Position numbers and translations under genes: made by a program. From Halalkalibacter akibai JCM 9157 (lineage in GTDB: Bacteria; Bacillota; Bacilli; Bacillales; Bacillaceae_D): DNA of 64,000 nucleotides. Positions 36,537 through 46,713 of this stretch are shown piece after piece (position 1 is the stretch's first letter; each line of letters begins with the position of its first letter). The DNA is taken from positions 1 through 64,000 of the forward strand of contig NZ_BAUV01000012.1 in NCBI RefSeq assembly GCF_000513135.1, written 5' to 3'. Under the pieces are notes generated by a model. The model ran no database searches. It worked only from the letters and a program-made list of their open reading frames with translations, and was not told where the DNA came from.

Positions 36537-36607
36537 GCGGGTGTAGTTTAATGGTAAAACCTCAGCCTTCCAAGCTGATGTTGTGAGTTCGATTCTCATC
36601 ACCCGCT
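36537..36607 (+). tRNA. tRNA-Gly (anticodon TCC)
   Basis: The acceptor arm GCGGGTG pairs with CACCCGC. The anticodon stem TCAGC/GCTGA encloses loop CTTCCAA with anticodon TCC, and the T loop is TTCGATT. The gene ends with discriminator T and no encoded CCA. It is followed four bases later by tRNA-Arg. Confidence 0.95.
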
Positions 36608-36611
36608 CTTT

Positions 36612-36688
36612 GTCCCAGTAGCTCAGCCGGATAGAGCATACGCCTTCTAAGCGTACGGTCGGGAGTTCGAATCTCTCCTGGGACGCCA
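36612..36688 (+). tRNA. tRNA-Arg (anticodon TCT)
   Basis: The acceptor arm GTCCCAG pairs with CTGGGAC. Anticodon stem TACGC/GCGTA with loop CTTCTAA gives anticodon TCT, and the T loop is TTCGAAT. The 3' end CCA is encoded. Confidence 0.96.
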
Positions 36689-36717
36689 TTTTTTTTACAT
36701 ACTAAAACAATTAATAT

Positions 36718-36754
36718 AACGTCTCCCCCTCATGATGAGGAGGAGACGTTTTTT
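36718..36754. terminator. Terminator after tRNA-Arg, shared with the convergent gene
   Basis: AACGTCTCC-CCTCAT pairs with ATGAGG-GGAGACGTT, followed by TTTT. The stem overlaps the last codons of the minus-strand gene ending at 36730. Confidence 0.75.
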
Positions 36755-37134
36755 GTTGGTGCTTGTTTTAAAATTAAATCAAAATAGCGGCGTTCGTCTT
36801 TGAGCAATTGATCTGTATCATAGAAGATCACTCGCCATTGACGTTTTTTCAATTGCTTAATGATTCTTTTTTCATCCATTCCGGGCTTAAACTCTATTAA
36901 AGCGAGTTTGTATGGAACGAGAGCTAAATTTGCTCGAATATGTTCAATCCAGTAATGAGGAGTTGGATAATACATATTTGCCCGTAATTGATGATAAAGC
37001 AGTTTCTCTGCTTCTGTGTTACATTTTGTCCATAAATCCTCAACAACAACTAACGAAGCACGGCCTTTTCTGGTTACTCTAATAAAAGGAAATTTTTTGG
37101 TTAGTCTAACGTTTTTTTTGTATTTTTTTAACAT
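36730..37134 (-). CDS. Uncharacterised protein, DUF559/Vsr-nuclease-like fold suspected
   Basis: A 134-aa basic protein I cannot name with confidence. The stretch TEAEKLLYHQLRANMYYPTPHYWIEHIRANLALVPYKLALIEF in order (about residues 39-81), followed by KRQWRVIFYDTDQLL, resembles the layout of DUF559/very-short-patch-repair-type PD-(D/E)XK proteins: an EAEKLLW-like helix, a strand pair around the active site, then a GWRVI strand. The usual aspartate before the second strand is Asn (IRANLALV) and the final ExK/D is EFK. So either a diverged nuclease or an inactive relative. It runs against the tRNA genes and shares their terminator; ATG 37134 has a weak ribosome site. Confidence 0.6.
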   Translation of the reverse strand: MLKKYKKNVRLTKKFPFIRVTRKGRASLVVVEDLWTKCNTEAEKLLYHQLRANMYYPTPHYWIEHIRANLALVPYKLALIEFKPGMDEKRIIKQLKKRQWRVIFYDTDQLLKDERRYFDLILKQAPTKNVSSSS

Positions 37135-37177
37135 GTATGATCACCCAATAATAGCATGTCCGAAGATGACTAATATA

Positions 37178-37210
37178 TCCACTAAATAGGAATTAGTGGA
37201 ATTTTTATTT
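37178..37210 (+). terminator. Orphan terminator-like hairpin upstream of ilvE
   Basis: TCCACTAA and TTAGTGGA are perfect 8-bp arms with a 7-base loop, followed by ATTTTTATTT. It could insulate ilvE from upstream transcription. Confidence 0.45.
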
Positions 37211-37233
37211 ACCAACTTCAAAGCTAGCAATGG

Positions 37234-37247
37234 TGTAAGCGTATACA
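37234..37247 (+). promoter_or_regulatory. cre site upstream of the ilv-leu promoter
   Basis: TGTAAGCGTATACA matches the CcpA site consensus with one deviation from the strict form and all core positions of the looser one. Its centre is about 89 bases before the predicted transcription start, a spacing that suits CcpA activation, which is established for the B. subtilis ilv-leu operon. Confidence 0.6.
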
Positions 37248-37293
37248 TGATAATAGACTAATCAAAATAGTCTAATTATTTTTAAAAAAATGG

Positions 37294-37322
37294 TTGACCA
37301 TGCACCTGAATGAGCGTAAGAT
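37294..37322 (+). promoter_or_regulatory. Sigma-A promoter of ilvE (ilv-leu cluster)
   Basis: TTGACC (37294-37299), a 17-base spacer and TAAGAT (37317-37322), leading to a leader of about 105 bases before ilvE. Confidence 0.65.
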
Positions 37323-37336
37323 AAATCACAACAAAA

Positions 37337-37351
37337 CAATTTCAGAAAAAC
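37337..37351 (+). promoter_or_regulatory. CodY-like box in the ilvE leader
   Basis: CAATTTCAGAAAAAC matches the CodY consensus AATTTTCWGAAAATT at 11 of 15 positions and starts about 8 bases after the predicted transcription start. CodY represses branched-chain amino acid genes in Bacillus. Confidence 0.45.
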
Positions 37352-37435
37352 AAATGTCCGCTCTAGAGAGATAAAAAGTAAAGTAGTTTTACCAAAAAAA
37401 GCTATTTTACAATGTACGTGAGGAGAGTAAACGTC

Positions 37436-38317
37436 ATGAGTGAACAATGGATTTATCTCGGTGGTGAATTTGTCAGAAAGCAAGATGCTAAAATTTCAGT
37501 TTATGATCATGGTTTCTTGTATGGTGATGGGGTATTTGAAGGGATTCGAGTCTATGACGGCAATGTTTTTCGATTAGAAGAACATCTTGATAGACTTTAT
37601 AACTCGGCCAAATCAATCATGTTGCAAATTCCTCATTCAAAAGAGGAAATGCAAAATCTAGTTATTGAAACTCTTCAAAGAAATGAATTAAAAAACGCTT
37701 ATATTCGTCTTGTTGTTTCTAGAGGAGTAGGTAATTTAGGGCTTGACCCAACATCGTGCGCTAAACCACAAGTGATTATTATCGCTGAAGAGTTAGCTTT
37801 ATTTCCAAAAGAATTATATGATTCAGGACTTGAAATCGTTACAGTAGCAACGAGAAGAAATCGTCCTGATGTACTAAGTCCTAAAGTTAAATCACTGAAT
37901 TATCTGAATAATGTTCTAGTTAAGATTGAAGCTAGCCTTGCAGGTGTTAGCGAAGCACTTATGCTAAATGACCAGGGTTATGTAGCTGAAGGATCTGCTG
38001 ACAACGTATTTATTGTTAAAGGGAAAGAGTTATTAACTCCTCCTGGTTATGTTGGAGCGCTAGAAGGTATTACAAGAAACGCGATCATTGAGATCGCTAA
38101 AGAGTTAGATTATATAGTAAAAGAAGAGCCTTTTACAAGACACGACGTATACGTTGCAGATGAAGTGTTTTTAACAGGAACGGCTGCAGAAGTTATCGCT
38201 GTTATTAAAGTAGATGGACGCGTCATTGGAGATGGAAAGCCTGGAGTAGAGACAAAGGTTCTATTAGAGGCATTTAGAGAAAGAGTGGTAGAAGAGGGAG
38301 TAAAAGTCTATTCTTAG
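37436..38317 (+). CDS. ilvE: Branched-chain amino acid aminotransferase
   Basis: PLP enzyme of fold type IV that makes valine, leucine and isoleucine from their 2-oxoacids. The 293-aa protein belongs to the short IlvE type: VYDHGFLYGDGVFEGIRVYDG (about residues 23-43), the PLP lysine near 152 in PKVKSLNYLNN, and SADNVFIVKG plus LEGITRNAIIEIAKE near the C-terminal half. ATG 37436 is used (AGGAGAG upstream); the earlier in-frame start at 37412 precedes that site. It is the first gene of the ilv-leu cluster, behind a cre site, a promoter and a CodY-like box. A D-amino-acid transaminase is possible by fold but unlikely by context. Confidence 0.9.
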   Translation: MSEQWIYLGGEFVRKQDAKISVYDHGFLYGDGVFEGIRVYDGNVFRLEEHLDRLYNSAKSIMLQIPHSKEEMQNLVIETLQRNELKNAYIRLVVSRGVGNLGLDPTSCAKPQVIIIAEELALFPKELYDSGLEIVTVATRRNRPDVLSPKVKSLNYLNNVLVKIEASLAGVSEALMLNDQGYVAEGSADNVFIVKGKELLTPPGYVGALEGITRNAIIEIAKELDYIVKEEPFTRHDVYVADEVFLTGTAAEVIAVIKVDGRVIGDGKPGVETKVLLEAFRERVVEEGVKVYS

Positions 38318-38377
38318 ACAAATAGATAGAGAAGAGTAGAGTTGAGAGAGAAGCATGGAAGTAGGGAGCGGGTAGCA

Positions 38378-40045
38378 ATGAGAAGTGACATGATTAAAAA
38401 AGGGATTGATAGAGCACCACATCGTAGTTTACTAAGAGCTGCGGGTGTAAAAGAAGAGGATATGAATAAACCGTTTATCGGGGTTTGTAACTCTTACATT
38501 GATATTATTCCAGGGCATATGCATTTAAATAAGTTTGCAGAGGTAGCAAAGCAAGCGATTCGAGAAGCAGGAGGCATTCCATTTGAATTCAACACGATTG
38601 GTGTTGATGATGGAATTGCAATGGGGCATATCGGAATGCGTTATTCTCTTCCGAGTCGAGAAATTATTTGCGATGCAGCTGAAACAGTTATTAATGCTCA
38701 CTGGTTTGACGGTGTGTTCTACATTCCAAACTGTGACAAAATTACACCGGGTATGTTAATGGCAGCTGTGAGAACTAATGTACCAGCCGTATTCGTCTCA
38801 GGTGGACCAATGGAGGCAGGTAAAACAAAAGACGGGCAGAACTTGTCACTTGTATCTGTCTTTGAAGGAGTAGGCGCATTTGCGTCAGGTAATATGACAA
38901 GGGAAGAACTTCTTGAAATTGAACAAACAGCTTGTCCGACTTGTGGCTCCTGTTCCGGAATGTTCACAGCTAACTCAATGAACTCTCTTATGGAAATGTT
39001 AGGTTTAGCATTACCTGGAAATGGAACGATCGTTGCTACATCTAATGATCGTCATAAATTAATTAAGGACGCTGCAAAGCACTTAATGAATTTAATTGAA
39101 AAGGACATTCGTCCTCGTGATATCGTGACACAAGAAACGATTGATGATGCATTTGCGCTTGATATGGCAATGGGTGGATCGACTAACACAGTCCTCCATA
39201 CATTGGCAATTGCTAACGAAGCAGAAATTGAATATGATCTTAATAGAATTAATCAAGTTGCTGAACGAATTCCATACTTGAGTAAAATTAGTCCAGCTTC
39301 TGATTATTCAATGGACGATGTTCACCATGCTGGTGGAGTTAGTGCGATCATCAAAGAACTTTGCTCAATTGAAGGAGCGATTCATCCAGATCGTATTACA
39401 ATCACTGGAAAAAGTTTGTATGAAAATGTAAAAGATGCAGAAATTACAAATGATGATGTGATTCGTCGTAAAGATAATCCTTATAGCCCTGTTGGTGGTC
39501 TTTCCATCTTATTTGGAAACATAGCACCAGACGGAGGAGTTATTAAAGTAGGAGCTGTTGATCCATCTATTAAGGTGTTTGAAGGAGAAGCTATCGTCTT
39601 CGAATCTCAAGAAGAAGCACAAAAAGGGATTGATGATGGACTCGTTCAAGCAGGACACGTAGTTGTCATTCGCTACGAGGGACCAAAAGGAGGTCCGGGA
39701 ATGCCTGAGATGTTAGCTCCAACATCGGCTATTGCTGGTAGAGGGCTAAGCACGAAAGTTGCTCTTATCACAGACGGTCGTTTCTCAGGGGCTTCAAGAG
39801 GGATTTCAATTGGTCATATCTCTCCAGAAGCAGCAGAAGGTGGCCCAATTGCATTCGTTGAAAACGGAGATCGAATTCGAATTGATTTAACAAATAGAAC
39901 AATTGATTGGCTTGTATCTGATGAAGTTCATGCTGAACGCAAAGAAGGATTTGTTCAACCAGAACCGAAAGTGAAAAAAGGATACCTTGCTAGATATTCT
40001 AAATTAGTAACAAGCGCTAATACAGGTGGAGTTATGAAAATTTAA
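38378..40045 (+). CDS. ilvD: Dihydroxy-acid dehydratase
   Basis: Fe-S dehydratase forming 2-oxoisovalerate and 2-oxo-3-methylvalerate. The 555-aa protein has the cluster cysteines in [22 protein letters not shown] and [17 protein letters not shown], plus [21 protein letters not shown] and the ending [16 protein letters not shown] 38378 gives [17 protein letters not shown], matching the family; the frame extends upstream to 38342 without support. The ribosome site is weak (GGGAGCGG). In B. subtilis ilvD lies elsewhere; here it is between ilvE and the T-box of ilvB. Confidence 0.96.
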   Translation: MRSDMIKKGIDRAPHRSLLRAAGVKEEDMNKPFIGVCNSYIDIIPGHMHLNKFAEVAKQAIREAGGIPFEFNTIGVDDGIAMGHIGMRYSLPSREIICDAAETVINAHWFDGVFYIPNCDKITPGMLMAAVRTNVPAVFVSGGPMEAGKTKDGQNLSLVSVFEGVGAFASGNMTREELLEIEQTACPTCGSCSGMFTANSMNSLMEMLGLALPGNGTIVATSNDRHKLIKDAAKHLMNLIEKDIRPRDIVTQETIDDAFALDMAMGGSTNTVLHTLAIANEAEIEYDLNRINQVAERIPYLSKISPASDYSMDDVHHAGGVSAIIKELCSIEGAIHPDRITITGKSLYENVKDAEITNDDVIRRKDNPYSPVGGLSILFGNIAPDGGVIKVGAVDPSIKVFEGEAIVFESQEEAQKGIDDGLVQAGHVVVIRYEGPKGGPGMPEMLAPTSAIAGRGLSTKVALITDGRFSGASRGISIGHISPEAAEGGPIAFVENGDRIRIDLTNRTIDWLVSDEVHAERKEGFVQPEPKVKKGYLARYSKLVTSANTGGVMKI

Positions 40046-40084
40046 TAACGCTAAAACGAAGAAGAGGAAAAGTAATCAATGTTT

Positions 40085-40352
40085 GACTTCAACAGAGAGC
40101 CGTGGTGCTGAAATGCGGTGTTGTCAACTTTGACGAAGCTCGCCTCCGAGTATCATTCTGAACAATTTTTTTCAGTAGGAATGGTCGGGTGTTCACAGCA
40201 CTCGTTATTAAAAAAGGATAAGTGGAAACTTATCCATAAGATTGAATAAATTTTATTTATTCAATGAATAAGGGTGGTACCGTGGAAAGATAAATCTTTT
40301 CGCCCCTTCAGCTACATCAGGGTGGCTTATATGGGGTGGAAAGATTTTTTTC
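40085..40352 (+). ncRNA. Leucine T-box leader with terminator
   Basis: Stem I begins AACAGAGAGCCG; the specifier loop reads GAAG-CTC-GCC, giving Leu codon CTC. The T-box AAGGGTGGTACCGTG is at 40270-40284. The terminator AAATCTTTTC-CCCC / GGGG-GGAAAGATTT with a T run ends at about 40352. Uncharged tRNA-Leu should favour readthrough into ilvB-leuD. No promoter is evident between ilvD and the leader. Confidence 0.9.
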
Positions 40353-40457
40353 TTGTTCTTTTTTAAGAAAAATTAAATTATTAACAAAATAAACACCTTA
40401 TGCCATTAGAATACAGAATGTTTTGTAAATAGATCAATCATATAAGGAGGCACAGAA

Positions 40458-42194
40458 ATGAGTACGAAATTAAAAAATAAAGACAAAGAACAGCAAGCGA
40501 GTAACGAAATGCCAAGAGAATTATCAGGGTCTAGTATGCTCATTGAAGCTCTGGCGAAAGAGGGAGTAGATGTCATCTTTGGTTACCCTGGTGGTGCAAT
40601 CCTACCAACCTATGATGAAATCTATAAAACAGGAATTCATCATGTATTAGCTAGACATGAACAAGGTGCGATTCACGCAGCGGAAGGTTATGCAAGAGTA
40701 TCAGGTAAACCTGGAGTTTGTATCGTAACATCAGGTCCAGGAGCAACGAATGTTATTACAGGAATTGCTGATGCCATGATTGACTCACTTCCACTTGTTG
40801 TGATTACGGGGCAAGTAGCGACAACAGTCATTGGAACAGATGCATTCCAAGAAGCGGATATCATCGGAATTACAATGCCGATTACAAAACATAACTATCA
40901 AGTTCGATCTGTTGATGAATTTCCGAGAATTATTAAAGAGGCATTTCATATCGCAACAACAGGCAGACCTGGACCGGTTTTAATTGATTTACCTAAAGAT
41001 GTGTCACTAGCAACTGGCATTTTTGACTACGACAAAGAAGTCAATTTACCGGGATACCAGCCAACTACTGTTCCGAATCGCTTGCAAATTCGCAAAGTGG
41101 TAGATGCTGTAACAGAAGCAAAGCGTCCTGTTATTTTAGCTGGTGCGGGAGTATTACATGGAAAAGCATCAGAAGAGTTACTTCAATTTGTTGAACAAAC
41201 AAAGATTCCAGTCGTTAACACACTACTTGGACTTGGAGCGTTCCCAGGAGATCATGATTTGTTCTTAGGAATGGGTGGAATGCACGGAACATACACAGCC
41301 AACATGGCTATTCATGAATCTGATTTATTAATTAGCATTGGCGCTAGATTTGATGACCGATTAACTGGAAATCTAGAATATTTCGCTCCAAATGCAAGAG
41401 TGGTTCATATTGATATCGACCCGGCTGAAATCGGCAAAAATATCAAAACGGAAATTCCTGTTGTTGGGGATGCGAAACTTGCAATTCAAATGCTTATTGA
41501 TGAACAAGGAGAAGCAGGCGATACGCAAGAGTGGTGTCAGAAATTAATAGGAATGAAGCAAGAGTATCCACTTTGGTATAAAGAAGACGGCGAGACAATC
41601 AAACCACAAAATCTAATTGAATTAATTCACGAAGTAACAAACGGAGAAGCGATTGTAACGACAGATGTCGGCCAACACCAAATGTGGTCAGCTCAATTCT
41701 ATCGTTTTAACAAACCGAATCGTTGGGTCACTTCAGGTGGACTTGGAACAATGGGCTTTGGTTTCCCAGCAGCGATCGGAGCACAATTTGCAGAGCCAGA
41801 ATCGCCAGTTGTTGCAGTAATTGGGGACGCAGGTTTTCAAATGACAGCTCAAGAGCTTTCCATTCTGCAAGAATTAAATCTACCAGTGAAAATTGTCATC
41901 GTGAACAATGCATCACTTGGAATGGTAAGGCAATGGCAACAACTATTCCATGGTGAACGCTACTCTAACTCGTTGTTCCCGATTCAACCTAACTTTGTCA
42001 AACTAGCTGAAGCTTATGACATTAAAGGCTTACGGGTCGATCATCTTTCAGACCTGAAGGGAGCACTAGAAGAAATGCTAGCTCACCCAGGACCTGTGTT
42101 ATTAGATGTTCGAGTTGCAAAAGAAGAAAATGTGTATCCGATGATTTCTCCTGGTAAAGGTCAACATCAAATGGAGGGGGTTAAGCCACTATGA
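40458..42194 (+). CDS. ilvB: Acetolactate synthase large subunit
   Basis: TPP- and FAD-dependent catalytic subunit making 2-acetolactate or 2-aceto-2-hydroxybutyrate. The 578-aa protein shows the catalytic Glu in [31 protein letters not shown], the Mg-TPP motif [21 protein letters not shown] to IVNN, and [14 protein letters not shown] 40458 follows AAGGAGG. It overlaps ilvH by four bases. The Leu T-box sits just upstream. Confidence 0.97.
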   Translation: MSTKLKNKDKEQQASNEMPRELSGSSMLIEALAKEGVDVIFGYPGGAILPTYDEIYKTGIHHVLARHEQGAIHAAEGYARVSGKPGVCIVTSGPGATNVITGIADAMIDSLPLVVITGQVATTVIGTDAFQEADIIGITMPITKHNYQVRSVDEFPRIIKEAFHIATTGRPGPVLIDLPKDVSLATGIFDYDKEVNLPGYQPTTVPNRLQIRKVVDAVTEAKRPVILAGAGVLHGKASEELLQFVEQTKIPVVNTLLGLGAFPGDHDLFLGMGGMHGTYTANMAIHESDLLISIGARFDDRLTGNLEYFAPNARVVHIDIDPAEIGKNIKTEIPVVGDAKLAIQMLIDEQGEAGDTQEWCQKLIGMKQEYPLWYKEDGETIKPQNLIELIHEVTNGEAIVTTDVGQHQMWSAQFYRFNKPNRWVTSGGLGTMGFGFPAAIGAQFAEPESPVVAVIGDAGFQMTAQELSILQELNLPVKIVIVNNASLGMVRQWQQLFHGERYSNSLFPIQPNFVKLAEAYDIKGLRVDHLSDLKGALEEMLAHPGPVLLDVRVAKEENVYPMISPGKGQHQMEGVKPL

Positions 42195-42712
42195 AGCGCA
42201 CAATTACAGCTTTAGTTAATAATACGTCTGGTGTGCTCAACCGAATTACCGGATTGTTTGCTAGACGTCACTATAATATTGAAAGCATTACTGTTGGAGT
42301 AACTGAAAACCCAGCTGTTTCAAGAATGACGTTTGTTGTTGCTGTTGACAGTATGCAAAATGTAGAGCAGGTTATTAAGCAATTAAATAAACAAGTTGAT
42401 GTGTTAAAAGTTAAAGATATAACGGATGAATCTATCGTTGCTCGCGAGCTTGCTCTTGTGAAAATTGTGGTTACTCCACAGCAACGAGGGGAAGTAGCTG
42501 CTCTTGTTAATCCATTCCGCGCGACCATCATTGATGTTGGCCGAGAGTCGATGACCATTCAAATTACAGGAGATCATCCAAAGGTAGAAGCATTTATTGA
42601 TCTGCTTCGCCCTTATGGCATCAAGGAAATTGCTAGAACAGGAATCACTGCCTTTAATCGCAGCACGAAAAAACCTGTAACAGATCCTTATCGCTTAACA
42701 CTCATTAATTAA
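42191..42712 (+). CDS. ilvH: Acetolactate synthase small (regulatory) subunit
   Basis: Activates IlvB and confers valine inhibition. The 173-aa protein has an N-terminal ACT domain ([30 protein letters not shown] in order, residues 3-32) and a C-terminal domain with [25 protein letters not shown]. Its ATG overlaps the ilvB stop (ATGA). In many Bacillus annotations the gene is ilvH or ilvN. Confidence 0.96.
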   Translation: MKRTITALVNNTSGVLNRITGLFARRHYNIESITVGVTENPAVSRMTFVVAVDSMQNVEQVIKQLNKQVDVLKVKDITDESIVARELALVKIVVTPQQRGEVAALVNPFRATIIDVGRESMTIQITGDHPKVEAFIDLLRPYGIKEIARTGITAFNRSTKKPVTDPYRLTLIN

Positions 42713-42749
42713 TCTAGTGAATTCATAATTCAAAATATAAATTATTTAA

Positions 42750-43772
<1,023 letters not shown>

Positions 43773-43784
43773 GGAGTGGTTGTA

Positions 43785-45332
43785 GTGCGTAAAATAAATG
43801 TTTTTGATACCACGCTAAGAGACGGAGAACAGTCAGCAGGTGTTAATTTAAACTTTCAAGAGAAGCTTGAGATTGCGAAACAGCTGGAACGCTTGGGTGT
43901 AGATATCATTGAGGCTGGTTTTCCAGCCTCCTCTCAAGGAGATTTCGCTTCAGTCAAAGCAATCGCCCAAACTGTTAAGGGCAGCTCAATTACAGGTCTC
44001 GCCCGTTCACTTGAGCGTGATATTGAAACGACTTGGGAAGCACTGAAAGAAAGTGCAGAACCAAGAATTCACACTTTTATTGCCACTTCTCCTATCCATA
44101 TGGAATATAAGCTTAGAATGACACCAGATCAAGTTGTTGAAAATGCGGTTGCTGCTGTGAAACTAGCAGCTTCCAAATTTCCTCAAGTTCAGTGGTCAGC
44201 GGAAGATGCGAGTCGTTCAGACTTAGCATTTCTAGCAAGAATTATAAAAGAAGTGATTGATGCAGGTGCAACGGTTATTAATCTTCCTGATACAGTAGGT
44301 TATACAACGCCTTATGAAATTGGTCAGATGTTCCGATATGTGTCAGAAAATGTGCCTAACATTGATAAGGCTATTCTATCTACTCATAATCATGATGATT
44401 TAGGAATGGCGGTTGCAAACTCACTTGCTGCGATTCAAAACGGAGCAGGTCAAGTTGAATGTACGATCAATGGTATTGGTGAACGAGCAGGGAACGCTTC
44501 ATTAGAAGAGATTGCAGTAGCTTTGCAAATTCGCCAAGATCACTATCAAGCAAACACAGGTTTAACGTTAAAAGAAATAAAACGCACAAGCTCGTTAGTT
44601 AGTAAACTAACAGGGATGGTTGTTCCAAATAACAAAGCCGTTGTTGGAGCAAATGCATTTGCTCATGAATCAGGGATTCACCAAGATGGAGTATTAAAAA
44701 ACAAAGAAACATATGAAATCATCACTCCGGAATTAGTAGGTGTTTCATCAAACAGAATGGTCCTTGGTAAACATTCAGGGCGCCATGCCTTTAAAGAGAA
44801 GTTACAAGAGCTTGGTTTTAATGGAACAGATGAACAGCTACAGAGAACGTTCACGGCCTTTAAAGATCTTGCAGATAAGAAAAAAGACATTACGGAAGAA
44901 GATTTATTTGCGCTTATGACAGAAGCGACCGTTGGATCCGCTCAAACGCATTATGAGCTTGAAACACTGCAAGTTAATTACGGAACAACGAATATACCAA
45001 CTGCAACGATTACAATGAAGCTTCCAAGTGGAGAGACCGTTCAAGAAGCAGCTACAGGATCTGGTAGTGTTGAAGCCATTTACAATACGCTAGAGCGTGT
45101 CATTGATGAACCAATTCTACTAATGGATTATCGAATTCAATCAACAACAGCTGGTCGAGATTCACTAGCTGAAGTGTATGTAACAGTAAAATATGATGGA
45201 GCTGAGTCGTCTGGTCGCGGAACAGCACATGACGTTCTAGAGGCATCGGCAAAAGCGTATATCAACGCTGTTAACCGAACGATTAATCGTAAGTTATTCA
45301 ATGAACAACGAACAAATCCAATCAAAGTTTAA
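43785..45332 (+). CDS. leuA: 2-isopropylmalate synthase
   Basis: Condenses acetyl-CoA with 2-oxoisovalerate, the committed step of leucine synthesis. The 515-aa protein has the catalytic barrel signature [14 protein letters not shown] (about residues 5-18), the metal site [15 protein letters not shown], and NGIGERAGN, plus the C-terminal leucine-feedback domain (from about 390). GTG 43785 is chosen with AAGGAG 8 bases upstream; the upstream start at 43776 overlaps that site. It is 12 bases after ilvC. Confidence 0.96.
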   Translation: MRKINVFDTTLRDGEQSAGVNLNFQEKLEIAKQLERLGVDIIEAGFPASSQGDFASVKAIAQTVKGSSITGLARSLERDIETTWEALKESAEPRIHTFIATSPIHMEYKLRMTPDQVVENAVAAVKLAASKFPQVQWSAEDASRSDLAFLARIIKEVIDAGATVINLPDTVGYTTPYEIGQMFRYVSENVPNIDKAILSTHNHDDLGMAVANSLAAIQNGAGQVECTINGIGERAGNASLEEIAVALQIRQDHYQANTGLTLKEIKRTSSLVSKLTGMVVPNNKAVVGANAFAHESGIHQDGVLKNKETYEIITPELVGVSSNRMVLGKHSGRHAFKEKLQELGFNGTDEQLQRTFTAFKDLADKKKDITEEDLFALMTEATVGSAQTHYELETLQVNYGTTNIPTATITMKLPSGETVQEAATGSGSVEAIYNTLERVIDEPILLMDYRIQSTTAGRDSLAEVYVTVKYDGAESSGRGTAHDVLEASAKAYINAVNRTINRKLFNEQRTNPIKV

Positions 45333-45345
45333 GGGAGTTGATCCA

Positions 45346-46440
45346 ATGAAAAAACGAATTGCTATTCTCCCTGGTGATGGAATCGGACCGGAAGTTTGTG
45401 AGTCGGCAACAAAAGTATTAAATGAGATTGGTCGCTTGTATAATCATGAGTTTGAATTTGTTTACGGTGACCTTGGCGGTGTTGCTATCGACAAAACAGG
45501 GAACCCGTTACCTGAAGAAACACTAACAATCTGTAGACAAAGTGATGCTGTGTTACTAGGAGCTGTTGGTGGTCCAAAGTGGGATACACTTCCTGGTTCA
45601 CAACGTCCAGAACAAGGACTACTAGGTTTACGTAAGCAGCTTGAACTGTTTGCTAACCTTCGCCCTGTTACAATCTACGATGCATTAGCTGAAGCGTCTC
45701 CACTTAAAAGTGAAGTAGTGGAAGGTGTAGATTTACTAATTGTTCGTGAACTAACTGGTGGTATTTACTTCGGAGAACCTCGTGAGCGAAGAGGGGAAGG
45801 AAAACAGGAAACAGCTGTTGATACTCTCGTCTACTCAAGAGAAGAGATTGAGCGTATCGTCCGTAAAGGATTTGAATTTGCAAAAGAACGTCGTGGACAC
45901 CTTACTTCTGTTGATAAAGCAAATGTATTGGAATCCAGTCGCCTTTGGAGAGAAATAGTTGAAGAAGTAGCAAAGGATTACCCTGAAGTTACTTACACGC
46001 ATATGCTCGTTGATAATGCCGCTATGCAGCTGATTCGTAATCCAAGGCAATTTGATGTCATGGTAACAGAAAATATGTTTGGTGATATTTTAAGTGATGA
46101 AGCTTCTATGATTACCGGTTCACTCGGGATGTTACCTTCAGCAAGTATGAGTCAAAACGGTCCAGGATTATTTGAGCCAATCCACGGATCAGCGCCAGAT
46201 ATCGCTGGAAAAGGAATTGCGAACCCATTAGCAACTTTATCATCTTTAACGATGATGCTTACCTTCGCTTTTCAAATGCCTGAAGAAGCGACTGCACTTC
46301 AAAACGCCATTAATGATGTTTTAGCAAAAGGGCATCGCACAGCAGATATAACAAATGATCAAACAACGGCCATTTCAACAAACGAAATGACTGAAAAAGT
46401 AATAGAAGCACTAGTAGCCAACCAAGTACCAGCATCATAA
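45346..46440 (+). CDS. leuB: 3-isopropylmalate dehydrogenase
   Basis: NAD-dependent oxidative decarboxylase of the leucine pathway. The 364-aa protein shows [15 protein letters not shown] near the N-terminus, [11 protein letters not shown], the substrate arginines in [13 protein letters not shown], and the metal/NAD segment [25 protein letters not shown] and [13 protein letters not shown] 45346 (AAGGGAG upstream) is chosen over an in-frame ATG inside leuA at 45301. After leuB come a hairpin and a dispersed repeat before leuC. Confidence 0.96.
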   Translation: MKKRIAILPGDGIGPEVCESATKVLNEIGRLYNHEFEFVYGDLGGVAIDKTGNPLPEETLTICRQSDAVLLGAVGGPKWDTLPGSQRPEQGLLGLRKQLELFANLRPVTIYDALAEASPLKSEVVEGVDLLIVRELTGGIYFGEPRERRGEGKQETAVDTLVYSREEIERIVRKGFEFAKERRGHLTSVDKANVLESSRLWREIVEEVAKDYPEVTYTHMLVDNAAMQLIRNPRQFDVMVTENMFGDILSDEASMITGSLGMLPSASMSQNGPGLFEPIHGSAPDIAGKGIANPLATLSSLTMMLTFAFQMPEEATALQNAINDVLAKGHRTADITNDQTTAISTNEMTEKVIEALVANQVPAS

Positions 46441-46449
46441 TGAAAAAAT

Positions 46450-46485
46450 GAGTTGACTTAACTAACAAACGTTAGAAGTCAACTC
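46450..46485 (+). terminator. Hairpin between leuB and leuC
   Basis: GAGTTGACTT-CTAAC pairs with GTTAG-AAGTCAACTC; only TTTCT follows. Probably a weak terminator, attenuator or mRNA stabiliser within the operon. Confidence 0.5.
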
Positions 46486-46537
46486 TTTCTAAAAAGCTAT
46501 TCTCGAACGACTGTTGCCTTTGTTTTTTTTTCACCAA

Positions 46538-46663
46538 GTGGAATGGAGCTTCAGGTACTTGACTCCTGCGGGAAAAGAGGAAAAGGCAAGACCTCACAGA
46601 CGGAGTCGTGGGGGCTTGGCAATACCCCTCGGAAAGCAAGTACCTGAAGCGCAATGAAACGGA
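46538..46663 (+). repeat. Dispersed ~127-bp hairpin repeat, copy B (inside the leu operon)
   Basis: Same blocks and orientation as the copies at 10159 and 58194. Its outer arms are the longest: CTTCAGGTACTTG (46549-46561) and CAAGTACCTGAAG (46637-46649), perfect over 13 bp, where the other copies carry C-G in place of T-A at one pair. It ends 51 bases before leuC, so it must be transcribed in the leu mRNA. Confidence 0.85.
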
Positions 46664-46713
46664 TCGTTACGATAACAGCTATCAAAAAACAAATAAAAGA
46701 GGAGGAGCATGAG

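Noticed and set aside
40359-40373. CodY-like box after the T-box terminator (11 of 15 matches)
   Set aside because: It is in an A/T-rich stretch where such matches arise by chance and is not next to a promoter; not listed as a feature.
46654-46713. Extended N-terminus for leuC
   Set aside because: The extra 20 codons come from the end of repeat copy B; the strong ribosome site and homology support ATG 46714.
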